64,000 bases of DNA from Kitasatospora atroaurantiaca (GCF_007828955.1 NZ_VIVR01000001.1:1364001-1428000), one strand, 5' to 3'; counted from the stretch's first letter, positions 51,046-60,378 are shown. Numbers and translations: made by a program. The notes: generated by a model from the sequence alone, not told the origin.

Positions 51046-52557
51046 ATGAACGACAACCCGCCAAGAACTGCGGATCCCGCCGACAGCGAGCGGCTGGAGG
51101 CACTCGGGTACCGGCAGGAGCTGCGCCGCAGCCTCGGGGTTCTCGGCAACATCTCGATGGGCTTCGCCGTCGTCTCCCCCGTGGTCGGGCTGTACGCCGT
51201 CGCCCAGGTCGGGATGAGCATCGACGGTGGCGCCTGGGTCTGGGCCCTCCCGCTCTGTCTGCTCGGACAGCTGCTGGTGGTCTGCGTGTACTCCGAGCTC
51301 GCCTCCCAGTGGCCGCTGGCCGGCGGCGCCTACCAGTGGGCCCGCCGCCTGGCCGGCCCGACCTTTGCCTGGCTGACCGGCTGGGTGTGGCAGTTCGCCG
51401 TGATGTTCGCCAACACCACGGTCGCCTACCTGGCCTCCCCATGGGTCTTCGCACTCTTCGGCGCCACCCCGACACCGGCCCAGCTGGTCCTGGTCTCGGT
51501 CGGGTTCATGGTCTTCTGCACCCTGGTCAACGCCTACGGCATCAACCTGCTGCGCTGGTTCGTCTCGCTCGGCATCGCCGCCGAGGCCGTCGCCTCCGTG
51601 CTGGTCGGCCTGGCGCTGCTGCTCTTCTTCCGCCGGCACGGTTTCGGGCTGCTCACCGACACCCTGAACGCCCCCGCCACCACCGGTACCGGCGGCGTGA
51701 TGTCCTTCCTCGCCGTGATCGCCGTCGGCGGCTGGGCCTTCATCGGCTTCGACGCCTGTGTCTCCACCGCCGAGGAGACCAAGGACGCCGCCCGCCAGGT
51801 GCCACGCGCGATGCGCTGGGCCCTGCTGAGCGTCGGCGCCGTGGTCATGCTGAACGCCGTCTCCGTCGTCCTGGCGCACCCGGACCCGGCCGCCGTGGTG
51901 GCCGGCCAGGACCTCGACCCGGTCACCACCGCCGTCACCGCCGGCTTCGGCGACTGGTCCGCCAAGCCCTTCGTGATCGTCGTCCTGGTCAGCTTCACCG
52001 CCTGCCTGATGGCCTCCCAGGGCGGCGCCGCCCGCGGCCTCTACTCCCTCGCCCGCGACGGCGTCTTCCCGTTCTCCCGGCAGGTCCGCAAGGTCAACAG
52101 GCACAAGGCCCCGATCGGCGGCCTGGTCGCCGCGACCCTGGTCAGCTGCGCCGCCCTGCCGCTCGGCCTGGAGAGCACCGCCATCGGCAGCCTGATCACC
52201 TTCGGCACCGCGGCCACCTTCCTGCCGTTCTTCCTGCTCACCCTGACCGCCCTGATCGCCCGCCTGCGCGGCACCTGGCAGCCCGCGGGCCAGGTCTCGT
52301 ACGGCCGCTGGGGCACCCTGCTCAACCTCCTCGCCGTCCTCTGGACGGGTCTCGAGGTCATCAACATCTGCTGGCCGCGCACCATCCTCGCCCCGCCCGG
52401 CGCCCCCTGGTACCAGGTCTGGGCCGCGCTGCTCGGCGTCGGCCTGGTCACCCTGGTCGGGGCCGGCTACCTGCTGGTCCGCCGCCCGCAGCGGCTGATG
52501 CAGGGCGTGGGCGCCGAGCGACCGGACACCGACGAGCTCGCGCCGGCGGTCATCTGA
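51046..52557 (+). CDS. APC-superfamily amino-acid/amine permease
   Basis: A 503-residue transporter with 12 helices. YSELASQWPLAGGAYQWARR (near residue 83) is the signature region of the amino-acid/choline/GABA group, and FDACVSTAEETKDAARQVPR is the helix 6 loop. Likely takes up an amino acid, choline or polyamine; no catabolic enzyme adjoins. ATG start; GGTGGACC upstream. Controlled presumably by the divergent TetR. Confidence 0.87.
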   Translation: MNDNPPRTADPADSERLEALGYRQELRRSLGVLGNISMGFAVVSPVVGLYAVAQVGMSIDGGAWVWALPLCLLGQLLVVCVYSELASQWPLAGGAYQWARRLAGPTFAWLTGWVWQFAVMFANTTVAYLASPWVFALFGATPTPAQLVLVSVGFMVFCTLVNAYGINLLRWFVSLGIAAEAVASVLVGLALLLFFRRHGFGLLTDTLNAPATTGTGGVMSFLAVIAVGGWAFIGFDACVSTAEETKDAARQVPRAMRWALLSVGAVVMLNAVSVVLAHPDPAAVVAGQDLDPVTTAVTAGFGDWSAKPFVIVVLVSFTACLMASQGGAARGLYSLARDGVFPFSRQVRKVNRHKAPIGGLVAATLVSCAALPLGLESTAIGSLITFGTAATFLPFFLLTLTALIARLRGTWQPAGQVSYGRWGTLLNLLAVLWTGLEVINICWPRTILAPPGAPWYQVWAALLGVGLVTLVGAGYLLVRRPQRLMQGVGAERPDTDELAPAVI

Positions 52558-52711
52558 CCGACCGTCCTCGCTCGCCGCGAGTCGCCGTCGGCTGCACGTC
52601 GGGGAGTTCGCGACACGGCGGCTCGCGACACGCCGACCGCGCACCCGCCGGGCGGCACCGGATCATCGCAGGATGGTGCCGGTACCGCCCGGTCGAGTGA
52701 GAGCGAGAGTC

Positions 52712-54169
52712 ATGAGCCCCCAGCCCGAGCAGTACGACGTGGTGGTCCTCGGCGCGGGCTCGACCGGCGAGAACCTCGCCGACCGGGCCAGGGCCGCCGG
52801 CCTGAGCACGGTCGTCGTGGAGAGCCAGCTGGCCGGCGGCGAGTGCTCGTACTGGGCCTGTATGCCCAGCAAGGCGCTGCTGCGCCCGCCCTCCGCCCTC
52901 GCGCACGCCCACGCGCTCGCCGGCGCCAAGCAGGCGGTGAGCGGCAGCCTCGACGTGGCCGCGGTGCTGGCCCGGCGGGACGAGTTCACCTCGCACTGGC
53001 ACGACGACAGCCAGGTCGACTGGCTGCGCGACTCCGGCATCGACCTGGTCCGGGGCCATGGGCGCCTCGCCGGGGAGCGCGCCGTGCTGGTCGACGGCGA
53101 ACGGCTGCTGACGGCCCGGCACGCCGTCGCGGTCTGCACGGGCAGCCGGCCCCACCTGCCCGACGTGCCGGGCCTGGCCGAGGCCCACCCCTGGACCAGC
53201 CGCGACGCGACCAGCTCCGCCCGGGTCCCGTCCCGGTTCGCCGTGGTCGGCGGCGGCGTGGTGGCCGTCGAGATGGCGACGGCCTGGCGCTCCCTCGGCT
53301 CCGAGGTCACCCTGCTGGTACGGGGACCGGGCCTGCTCCCCCGGATGGAACCGTTCGCCGGGGAGCTGGTCGCCGAGGCGCTGACCGAGGCCGGGGTGGA
53401 CATCCGCTTCGACACCGAGGTCACCGAACTCCATCGCAGCGGCCCGATCGTCGAACTCCACCGCAGCGGTCCGGTCACCCTGGCCCTCGGTGGCGGCGAC
53501 CGGCTGGAGGCGGACGAGGTCCTCTACGCGACGGGCCGCGCACCGCGCACCGACGACATCGGGCTCGAGAGCGTCGGTCTCTCCCCCGGCTCCTGGCTGG
53601 AGGTCGACGACAGCTGCACCGTACGTGGCGTGGCGGGCGGCTGGCTGTACGCGGCCGGGGACGTCAACCACCGCGCGCTGATGACCCACCAGGGCAAGTA
53701 CCAGGCCCGGATCGCGGGCGCGGCCATCGGCGCCCGGGCCCGGGGCGAGCAGCTGGACACCCAGCGGTGGGGAGCGCACAGCGCCTCTGCGGACACCGCC
53801 GGGCCGCCGCAGGTGGTGTTCACCGAACCGGAGGCGGCGTCCGTCGGCATGACGCTCCGTCAGGCCGAACGGGCGGGCCTGCGCGTCCGGGCGGTGGACC
53901 ACGATCTCGGCAAGGTGGCCGGGGCGTCCCTGTACGCCGACGGCTACCGGGGGCAGGCCAGGGTCCTGGTGGACCTGGACCGCGGGCTCCTGGTCGGCGC
54001 GACCTTCGTCGGGCCGTCGGTCGCGGAGCTGCTGCACTCCGCGACCGTCGCGGTGGTCGGCGAGGTGCCGGTCGACCGGCTCTGGCACGCGGTGCCCTCG
54101 TACCCGACGATCAGCGAGGTGTGGCTGCGCCTGCTGGAGGGCTGCCGCGACGCCACCGCGGCCCGGTGA
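52712..54169 (+). CDS. FAD-dependent pyridine-nucleotide disulphide oxidoreductase
   Basis: A 485-residue flavoprotein of the mercuric reductase/dihydrolipoamide dehydrogenase type. FAD motif VVVLGAGSTGENLADRA at residue 10; redox-active pair in GGECSYWACMPSK; NAD(P)H motif FAVVGGGVVAVEMA near 181; C-terminal dimer motif HAVPSYPTISE with the catalytic His/Glu. Substrate unknown (not the merA N-terminal domain type). A 27-bp tandem duplication (53426-53479) produces two adjacent ELHRSGP copies in a loop. ATG start with GAGAGCGAGAG upstream. Confidence 0.9.
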   Translation: MSPQPEQYDVVVLGAGSTGENLADRARAAGLSTVVVESQLAGGECSYWACMPSKALLRPPSALAHAHALAGAKQAVSGSLDVAAVLARRDEFTSHWHDDSQVDWLRDSGIDLVRGHGRLAGERAVLVDGERLLTARHAVAVCTGSRPHLPDVPGLAEAHPWTSRDATSSARVPSRFAVVGGGVVAVEMATAWRSLGSEVTLLVRGPGLLPRMEPFAGELVAEALTEAGVDIRFDTEVTELHRSGPIVELHRSGPVTLALGGGDRLEADEVLYATGRAPRTDDIGLESVGLSPGSWLEVDDSCTVRGVAGGWLYAAGDVNHRALMTHQGKYQARIAGAAIGARARGEQLDTQRWGAHSASADTAGPPQVVFTEPEAASVGMTLRQAERAGLRVRAVDHDLGKVAGASLYADGYRGQARVLVDLDRGLLVGATFVGPSVAELLHSATVAVVGEVPVDRLWHAVPSYPTISEVWLRLLEGCRDATAAR

Positions 54170-54217
54170 CCGGCCTCGGGACGCCTCAGGACGCCGCCGG
54201 GGCACCCTCAGGAGACC

Positions 54218-54979
54218 TCAGGAGACGGTGATCGCGGCGTTCATCTCCCACATCAGGACCTCGGCACCCTCGGGACCGCCGATGACCCGCTGACCCTCGG
54301 CGCCGGTGATCCGGGCGGCGTCGCCCTCGCCCAGCAGGCCGGCACCCTCCAGCGTCAACTCGCCACGGGCGACGAAGAGATGGGTGAACGGCGCGGTGGC
54401 GATCTCCAGCGTCTCGGCGGGGCGCAGGCGCGCCACGTGCAGGGCGGCGTGCTGCTGCCGGATCCCGATCGCCCGCTGGTTGGCGTGCTTGGGCATGCCG
54501 GAGGCCAGCGTGGTCCAGCCACCCTGGGAGAGCTGGTCGTTGATGTCCAGCTGCTCGTAGCCCGGGGCGATGCCCGCGGCGTCCGGGACGGTCCACATCT
54601 GCACCAGCCGTACCGGGTTGCCGTGCTCGGGCTCGCCGGTGAGCGTCCAGGAGTCGTTCTTCTCGCTGTGCAGGATGCCGGTGCCGGCGCTCATCCGCTG
54701 GGCCAGGCCCGGGTAGATGATGCCGTTGTGCCCCTCGGAGTCCTGGTGCACCAGCGCCCCGTCGAGGACCCAGGTGATGATCTCCATGTCCCGGTGCGGG
54801 TGGGTCTCGAAACCGGTGCCGGGCGCGATGATGTCGTCGTTCGAGACGAGCAGCAGGCCGAAGTGGGTGTTCTTCGGGTCCCAGTGCCGGGAGAACGAGA
54901 AGGAGTGCCAGGAGTCGAGCCAGCCCGCCTGGGTGTGGAAGCGCTCGCCCGCGCGGCGGACGTCGATCGTGTGGACCAT
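54218..54979 (-). CDS. Pirin-family protein
   Basis: A 253-residue cupin-fold protein. Metal ligands are in THPHRDMEII near residue 62 and HSEKN near 108. Bacterial pirins bind Fe and can act as quercetin dioxygenases or regulate metabolic enzymes. ATG 54979 with GAAGGAG upstream; translation further up gives non-pirin sequence. A 10-bp tandem repeat (CTCAGGAGAC, twice) crosses its stop codon. Confidence 0.9.
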   Translation of the reverse strand: MVHTIDVRRAGERFHTQAGWLDSWHSFSFSRHWDPKNTHFGLLLVSNDDIIAPGTGFETHPHRDMEIITWVLDGALVHQDSEGHNGIIYPGLAQRMSAGTGILHSEKNDSWTLTGEPEHGNPVRLVQMWTVPDAAGIAPGYEQLDINDQLSQGGWTTLASGMPKHANQRAIGIRQQHAALHVARLRPAETLEIATAPFTHLFVARGELTLEGAGLLGEGDAARITGAEGQRVIGGPEGAEVLMWEMNAAITVS

Positions 54980-55121
54980 CGGAAACACTCCTTCGGGTGG
55001 GACTTGTTGAATCCTAAACCACGTGGGAGTCCCCGCCATTCCCGGCGCGGTGACGTGCGACGCCCGCCGCCTCGGAGCAGACTGACGGCGGGGGTCGCAC
55101 GTCACTGACCAGGTGGTATCC

Positions 55122-56210
55122 ATGACCGAAGTGCTGCTGGCCGTCGGAACACAGAAGGGCCTCTTCCTGGGGCGCAGCTCCGACCGGGCCACCTGGGAGT
55201 TCACCGGGCCGCACTTCCAGATGAACGCGATCTACTCGGTGGCGATCGACCGGCGCGGCGGCCGGGTCCGGCTGCTTTCCGGTGCCGACAGCAGCCACTG
55301 GGGCCCTTCGGTGTGGTGGTCGGACGACCTCGGCAGCACGTGGAACGAGCCACCGAGGCCCGCGGTCCGGTTCCCCGAGCACACCGGTTCCTCGCTGGAG
55401 CGGGTCTGGCAGCTGCATCCGGCCGGTGACGAGGCCCCGGGCGTCGTGTACGCGGGAACACAGCCGGCCGCACTGTTCCGCTCGACGGACGGCGGCGAGA
55501 GCTTCGCCCTGGACGAGGCCCTCTGGTCGCACCCCCAGCGCGCCGAGTGGGCGGCGGGCTTCGGCGGACAGGGTCTGCACACCGTCATCACCGACCCCCG
55601 GGACGCGTCGACGGTGACGGTCGCCGTCTCCACCGGCGGCGTCTACCGGACGACCGACGGCGGGCAGAACTGGCACCCCGCCAACACCGGCATCCGCGCC
55701 CCCTTCCTGCCGGACGAGTACCCGGAGTTCGGCCAGTGCGTGCACAAGGTCGCGGCGGATCCGGTCGACCACGACCGCTTCTTCCTGCAGAACCACGGCG
55801 GGGTCTACCGCAGCGACGACGGCGGCTCCCGCTGGCAGGACATCGGCGGCGGCCTGCCCGCCACCTTCGGCTTCGGCCTCGCCACGCACCCCCGGCGCAC
55901 CGGCACCGCATACCTCTTCCCACTCGACGCGGACTACGCACGGCTGCCGGTGGACCGCCGCTGCCGGGTCTACCGCACCCAGGACGCGGGTGAGAGCTGG
56001 CAGCCGCTCTCCCGGGGGCTGCCCGAGGAGGACCACTACGGCGTGGTGCTGCGCGATGCCCTCTGCACCGACGACGCGGAGCCGGCCGGGGTGTACTTCG
56101 GCAACCGGAACGGCGAGGTGTACGGCAGCGCGGACGACGGTGACAGCTGGTCGCTGTTGGCTTCCCACCTGCCGGACGTGCTCTGCGTCCGGGCCGCAGC
56201 GCTGTCGTGA
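55122..56210 (+). CDS. BNR/Asp-box beta-propeller protein (sialidase-like fold)
   Basis: A 362-residue protein with at least five Asp-box repeats: STDGGESF, TTDGGQNW, SDDGGSRW, TQDAGESW and SADDGDSW, the pattern of six-bladed sialidase and Ycf48-type propellers. No signal peptide, so cytoplasmic; catalytic Glu/Tyr of true sialidases are not recognisable, and I make no enzyme claim. ATG 55122 has AGGTGG upstream; a GTG nine bases earlier is possible. Divergent from pirin. Confidence 0.82.
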   Translation: MTEVLLAVGTQKGLFLGRSSDRATWEFTGPHFQMNAIYSVAIDRRGGRVRLLSGADSSHWGPSVWWSDDLGSTWNEPPRPAVRFPEHTGSSLERVWQLHPAGDEAPGVVYAGTQPAALFRSTDGGESFALDEALWSHPQRAEWAAGFGGQGLHTVITDPRDASTVTVAVSTGGVYRTTDGGQNWHPANTGIRAPFLPDEYPEFGQCVHKVAADPVDHDRFFLQNHGGVYRSDDGGSRWQDIGGGLPATFGFGLATHPRRTGTAYLFPLDADYARLPVDRRCRVYRTQDAGESWQPLSRGLPEEDHYGVVLRDALCTDDAEPAGVYFGNRNGEVYGSADDGDSWSLLASHLPDVLCVRAAALS

Positions 56211-56273
56211 CGCCGCACGAGCAACCACACCCGGTCCTTCTAGGTTTCCGCACTACCGAATAGGAGCACCCGC

Positions 56274-56693
56274 ATGAGCCTCAGCATCCGCAACCAGCTT
56301 CCCGGCACCGTCACCTCCGTCGCCGAGGGCGAGGTGATGGCCACCGTCAAGGTCCGCCTGGCGGGCGGCCGGGAGCTCACCGCCGCGGTGACCCTGGATG
56401 CCGTCAAGGAGCTCGGCATCGGCGCGGGCAGTGCGGTCCGGGCGCTGGTGAAGTCGACCGAGGTCGCACTCGCCACCGCGCCGGTCGCCGGGCTGAGCAT
56501 CCGTAACCAGATCCCCGGCACGGTCACCGAGGTCGCCACCGGCGGGGCGATGGCCGGGGTCAAGGTCTCCGTGGACGGCGGCGAGCTGACCGCCGCCATC
56601 ACCGCGGACGCCGCCACCGAGCTGGCCCTGGCGGCCGGGTCCCCGGTCGTCGCGCTGATCAAGTCGACCGAGATCTCCCTCGCCACCGCCTGA
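56274..56693 (+). CDS. Di-Mop molybdate-binding protein
   Basis: A 139-residue protein made of two Mop domains, each opening LSIRNQ-PGTVT (residues 3 and 74) and ending KSTE-LATA. Such di-Mops assemble into rings that store molybdate or tungstate. The two halves are about 65 percent identical, so an internal duplication is clear. ATG start with TAGGAG upstream. Tail-to-tail with the molybdopterin oxidoreductase gene, 4 bp apart. Confidence 0.9.
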   Translation: MSLSIRNQLPGTVTSVAEGEVMATVKVRLAGGRELTAAVTLDAVKELGIGAGSAVRALVKSTEVALATAPVAGLSIRNQIPGTVTEVATGGAMAGVKVSVDGGELTAAITADAATELALAAGSPVVALIKSTEISLATA

Positions 56694-56697
56694 GGGC

Positions 56698-57150
56698 CTA
56701 CTCGGGCACCGAGCCCAGCCAGACCGCCGTGATCCCGCTGACGTAGCGCGCCCCGCAGTGGTCGGCGGGGATCACCAGTTGGGGGCCCGTCTCGTCCAGG
56801 GGTGTGCCGTCGATGCTGGTGGCGAGCAGGATCTGCTGCCCGCCGAAGTCCGGGTCGATCTCGGCCCAGGAGAGCACCGCGCAGTGGCCATCGGCCCCGG
56901 TGACGGTCAGCAGGTGGCGCAGGCGCTGCTTACGACCCTTGAAGTCCACCCGGGGCCGGGCGGCGCGGAGCACGTCCCAGAGCTTCGGCCCTTCGAAGCC
57001 GTGGTGCTGCTGCCCGCTGCTCAGGCAGTCGAAGCTGACCCGGACCCGATGGGACGGCAGGGCCCGCAGCTCCTCCACCGTCAGTTCGAGGGGTTCTTCG
57101 AGCCGGCCGTGGAACAGGACGGCGCCCGTGGTGGTGGCAGGTCTACTCAT
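56698..57150 (-). CDS. Small molybdopterin-dependent oxidoreductase (sulfite-oxidase fold)
   Basis: A 150-residue protein with the Oxidored_molyb core: VRVSFDCLSSGQQHHGFEGP (Cys42 as molybdenum ligand candidate) and WAEIDPDFGGQQILLATSID with LVIPADHCGARYVSGI. It is about half the length of YedY-type enzymes and has no signal peptide, so it is likely a cytoplasmic single-domain form. Its neighbour is a molybdate-storing di-Mop protein, which supports the cofactor assignment. ATG start; the ribosome site is within a hairpin (57162-57193). Confidence 0.82.
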   Translation of the reverse strand: MSRPATTTGAVLFHGRLEEPLELTVEELRALPSHRVRVSFDCLSSGQQHHGFEGPKLWDVLRAARPRVDFKGRKQRLRHLLTVTGADGHCAVLSWAEIDPDFGGQQILLATSIDGTPLDETGPQLVIPADHCGARYVSGITAVWLGSVPE

Positions 57151-57505
57151 CGGCGATACCTCTCCCGGGCCGGCGCGGTGTGCGGCCCGGGAGGGGTGGT
57201 ACCCGATGACAGCTCGATCCATTCGCACATTCCAGCCTGAAGGCCGATTTTCAGCGGCGTGCGCGATGGATGGGTGATTACATCCCTTGCAGGTGCTGCC
57301 GAGCTTTCGGTCCGCGACGGACCGGATGTAGCAACGGCACAACTGGGCGGACGACTGGTCCCGACCACCAGGCCGGGCGGTCGCCCCTGGGTGATCGGAC
57401 AAGAGGAGATGGAGCAGTTCGCTCTTGCATTTACGATGCCTGTGCGCACCTTGCCCTTGCTTGAGCGAGAGGCAGGAAAGGCGCTGCACAGCACAGGGAG
57501 CGAAC
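57151..57505. other. Gene-free divergent region, 355 bp
   Basis: Apart from the hairpin next to the oxidoreductase gene, it holds the start regions of both divergent genes. A frame on the plus strand (57259-57450) exists but shows no family features. No clear promoter hexamers. Confidence 0.45.
57162..57193 (-). promoter_or_regulatory. Leader hairpin overlapping a ribosome site
   Basis: CTCCCGGGCCG pairs perfectly with CGGCCCGGGAG (11 bp, 10-base loop) in the transcript leader of the oxidoreductase gene. Its 3' arm runs into GGGAGAGG, the ribosome site of the gene at 57150, so formation would block translation. Confidence 0.5.
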
Positions 57506-59005
57506 GTGATCGTCGGGGATCTGCTGGAGTTGGACGACCTGCACATCGGGCTGGCCTGGGGCACGGCCCCGCTGCTCGGCCGGCAGGTGACCGGAGTGAC
57601 CTCCACGGACCTGCAGGACCCGGCCCGCTATCTGCAGCCCGGCGAGCTGGTGCTGACCGGGCTGGTCTGGTGGCAGCCGGACGAGTCCTCGGCGGCGCTG
57701 CGCTTCGCCACCTCGCTGCGCAGTGCCGGGGTGGCCGCCCTGCTGGCGGGCGAGGGCACCCACGGAGCGGTGCCCGAGAGCCTGGTGGAGGCCTGCCGCA
57801 TGCACGGCATCCCGCTGCTCTCGGTACCGGCGGGCACCAGCTTCCGCGCCGTCACCGACCGGGTCTACCTGCGGCTCTGGGGGGATCTGCAGGCGCGTTC
57901 GGAAGGGGTCGCGGCGATCCCGGACGCGGCACGGCACGAGCTGCTCACGCTGCTGCACACCGGGGCCCCGCTCGGCGAGGTGCTGGCTCTGGCGGTGGCC
58001 CGGCTGGGGGTGCCGGACTGCTCGATGGTCACGGCCGCCGGCCGGGTGCTCGCCTCCTCGGCGCCCGGCCGCACCGGCACCCGCGAGGGGATCGCGGTCG
58101 GACCGCAGGACGGCTCCCCGTTCGACGGCTGGCTGCTCCGGCCGCACACCGAACCGGAGCTCTCCGCCTCCGCCGTGCTGCACGGCCTGGCCGAACTGCT
58201 CGCCCCGCTGGCCACCCGGGCGCGGGCCACCGCCTCCGCCCAGCGCCAGACGGCGGCCCACCTGGTCGAGCTGCTGGCCCAGGACGGCCCCGGTCTCGCG
58301 GACGCCATGGCCGCCTGCGGGCTGCCCTCGGGCCGACCGCTCGTCCCGGTGACCGCACGGATCGACGGCGCCGCGGAGCCGCGCGCGGCGTCCTGGGCCG
58401 CGACCGCGCTGGCGGAGGCACTGCACGGGGTCGGCGCACCCTTCGCGGCGGCCACCGACGGGCACGGGGGCGCCACCGCGCTGGTCGCCGCACCCGCAGC
58501 GGCGGTGACGGCCGGACTGCGGGCGGCCTGGCCGGCGCTGCAGGCCGAGCTGACGGGCCGGCGGCGGCTCCGGGCCGGCGTGGGCCCGTCCACCGCACCG
58601 GCAAGCGGGCCGCTGCGCGGCGCGCTCGTACAGGCCTCGTACACGCTGTCCGCCGCGGCGGACAGCACTGACAGGACGGTCGGCAGCAGTGGCGAGCTCG
58701 GTTCGCTGGCGGCACTGCTACGGGGCATCCCGGCCGAGGTCACCGCGGCCTTCCATGACCGGTTGCTGGCACCGCTGGCGCACCACGACCGCGAGAACGG
58801 CGTCTCGCTGCTCGGCACCCTCGGCACCTTCCTGGACCACGACGGCTCATGGGCGCGTACGGCCGAGGCTCTGCACATCCACGTGAACACCGTCCACTAC
58901 CGGATCCGCAGGATCGAGGAGCTCACCGGGCGCAGCCTCGGCCGCCTGGAGGACCGGCTGGACCTGCGGGCGGCACTGCTCTGCTCACCCGGGCGAGGTG
59001 CCTAG
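57506..59005 (+). CDS. PucR-family transcriptional regulator
   Basis: A 499-residue regulator. Residues about 1-125 are a PucR N-terminal (PurC-like) sensor domain (VGDLLELDDLHIGLAWG); the middle is a GGDEF-like CdaR region, and the C-terminal helix-turn-helix reads WARTAEALHIHVNTVHYRIR near residue 455. Members regulate purine or amino-acid catabolism. GTG 57506 has AGGGAG upstream; the earlier in-frame ATG adds unlike sequence. Target genes are not adjacent. Confidence 0.87.
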   Translation: MIVGDLLELDDLHIGLAWGTAPLLGRQVTGVTSTDLQDPARYLQPGELVLTGLVWWQPDESSAALRFATSLRSAGVAALLAGEGTHGAVPESLVEACRMHGIPLLSVPAGTSFRAVTDRVYLRLWGDLQARSEGVAAIPDAARHELLTLLHTGAPLGEVLALAVARLGVPDCSMVTAAGRVLASSAPGRTGTREGIAVGPQDGSPFDGWLLRPHTEPELSASAVLHGLAELLAPLATRARATASAQRQTAAHLVELLAQDGPGLADAMAACGLPSGRPLVPVTARIDGAAEPRAASWAATALAEALHGVGAPFAAATDGHGGATALVAAPAAAVTAGLRAAWPALQAELTGRRRLRAGVGPSTAPASGPLRGALVQASYTLSAAADSTDRTVGSSGELGSLAALLRGIPAEVTAAFHDRLLAPLAHHDRENGVSLLGTLGTFLDHDGSWARTAEALHIHVNTVHYRIRRIEELTGRSLGRLEDRLDLRAALLCSPGRGA

Positions 59006-59026
59006 GCGGTTCGGGCGTTCCGCGGT

Positions 59027-59491
59027 TCAGCGGTCCGCGGCGCGCAGCCGGCTGCTGACCTCGCCGAGGCTCTCGGCCAGTACGGCCAGCTGCTCGCGGC
59101 TGAGGACGTCGATCAGTACCTCGCGGACGGTGGCCACGTGCCCGGGTGCCGCCTCGCGCAGCACCCGCCAGCCCTCCTCCGTCAGCTCGGCGAACACACC
59201 GCGCACATCGCTGGGACAGGAGCGGCGAAACACCAGCCCGGCCTTCTCCAGCTGGGTGACCTGGTAGGTCAGGCCGCTCTTGGAGGTGACCAGCCGGTCG
59301 GCCAGGTCGGTCATTCGCAGGGAGCCGTCCGAGGCCGCCGAGAGCTGCACCAGGATCTCGTACTGGGTGTGGGAGAGACCGGCGCTCTCCTTGAGCTGCT
59401 GCTCCAGGCGCCGTTCGATCAGATTGCTGGCGGCCACGAAACCCCGCCAAGCGGCCATCTCATGCTCGTCCAGCCAACGGGGTTCATCCAT
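59027..59491 (-). CDS. MarR-family regulator (quinone/catechol-type candidate)
   Basis: A 154-residue winged-helix regulator. Recognition helix SKSGLTYQVTQLEKAGLV near residue 69, wing RSCPSDVRGVFAELTEEG. A single Cys in the wing region is a possible oxidation or adduct sensor. It is divergent from a DODA-type dioxygenase and has two GTTCAAATTTGAAC-like operators in the gap; the same pair occurs before doxX at 24452. Convergent with PucR, 21 bp. Confidence 0.88.
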   Translation of the reverse strand: MDEPRWLDEHEMAAWRGFVAASNLIERRLEQQLKESAGLSHTQYEILVQLSAASDGSLRMTDLADRLVTSKSGLTYQVTQLEKAGLVFRRSCPSDVRGVFAELTEEGWRVLREAAPGHVATVREVLIDVLSREQLAVLAESLGEVSSRLRAADR

Positions 59492-59508
59492 GGGGAAATG
59501 GTACCCGG

Positions 59509-59563
59509 TTGTTCAAATTCGAACCAAGGCGTACCATCGAAGACGTACGGTTCAAATTTGAAC
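59509..59563. promoter_or_regulatory. MarR operator pair and dioxygenase promoter
   Basis: GTTCAAATTCGAAC (59511-59524) and the perfect palindrome GTTCAAATTTGAAC (59550-59563), 39 bp apart. TTGTTC at 59509-59514, 17-bp spacer and TACCAT at 59532-59537 form the dioxygenase promoter, covered by site 1, with site 2 downstream; the marR start is 18 bp to the left. Confidence 0.8.
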
Positions 59564-59595
59564 AACAGATCGCCATTCGAACCGAGGAAGATCCG

Positions 59596-60378
59596 ATGAG
59601 CACCGCCGCCCCCGAGCGCATGCCCGCCCTCTACCTCTCCCACGGGGCCCCGCCGCTGGCCGACGACCCGATCTGGCCCGGCGAGCTGGCCGCCTGGTCC
59701 GCCGACCTGCCCAGGCCCAAGGCGATCCTGATGGTCTCCGCGCACTGGGAGGAGGCGCCGCTCGCCCTGGGCGCCACCACGACGGTGCCACTGGTCTACG
59801 ACTTCTGGGGCTTCCCGGAGCACTACTACCGGGTCCGGTACGCCGCGCCGGGCGCACCCGAGCTCGCCGAGAGCGTGCGCAAGCTGCTGCGCGCTCCCGG
59901 CACCCCGGTGCAGGACATCCCGGACCGGGGCCTGGACCACGGCGCGTACGTGCCGCTGGTCGAGATGTTCCCGGGCGCCGACATCCCGGTGCTGCAGGTG
60001 TCGATGCCCACCCTCGACCCGCAGCGGCTGATGGAGATCGGCCGCAAGCTGGCTCCGCTGCGCGACGAGGGCGTACTGATCGTCGGCAGCGGCTTCTTCA
60101 CCCACAACCTGCGGGCACTCAGTATGGACGGCCGGGTGACCCCCGTGATGGCCGAGTTCGACGACTGGGGCCGCCGCGCGCTGGCCGCCCAGGACCTCGA
60201 CGCGCTGCTCGACTTCGAACGCAAGGCGCCGGCGGGCAGGTTGGCCCACCCGCGGACCGAGCACTTCGCGCCGCTCTTCGTCGCCCTCGGCGCGGGAGAG
60301 GCCGACCTCGCCACCCAGCGCAGCGTGATCGACGGCTTCTGGATGGGCCTCGCCAAGCGCTCGATCCAGCTCGGCTGA
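59596..60378 (+). CDS. DODA-type extradiol ring-cleavage dioxygenase
   Basis: A 260-residue class III (LigB-like) dioxygenase. Metal-site histidines are seen in LSHGAPPLA (near residue 17), VSAHWEEAP (near 48) and RGLDHGAYVPL (near 115); a fourth His lies in EHFAPLF. Such enzymes open catechol rings between or beside hydroxyls. Its operator pair and the divergent MarR make it a probable catechol- or quinone-inducible detoxification enzyme. ATG 59596 with GAGGA upstream. Confidence 0.9.
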   Translation: MSTAAPERMPALYLSHGAPPLADDPIWPGELAAWSADLPRPKAILMVSAHWEEAPLALGATTTVPLVYDFWGFPEHYYRVRYAAPGAPELAESVRKLLRAPGTPVQDIPDRGLDHGAYVPLVEMFPGADIPVLQVSMPTLDPQRLMEIGRKLAPLRDEGVLIVGSGFFTHNLRALSMDGRVTPVMAEFDDWGRRALAAQDLDALLDFERKAPAGRLAHPRTEHFAPLFVALGAGEADLATQRSVIDGFWMGLAKRSIQLG

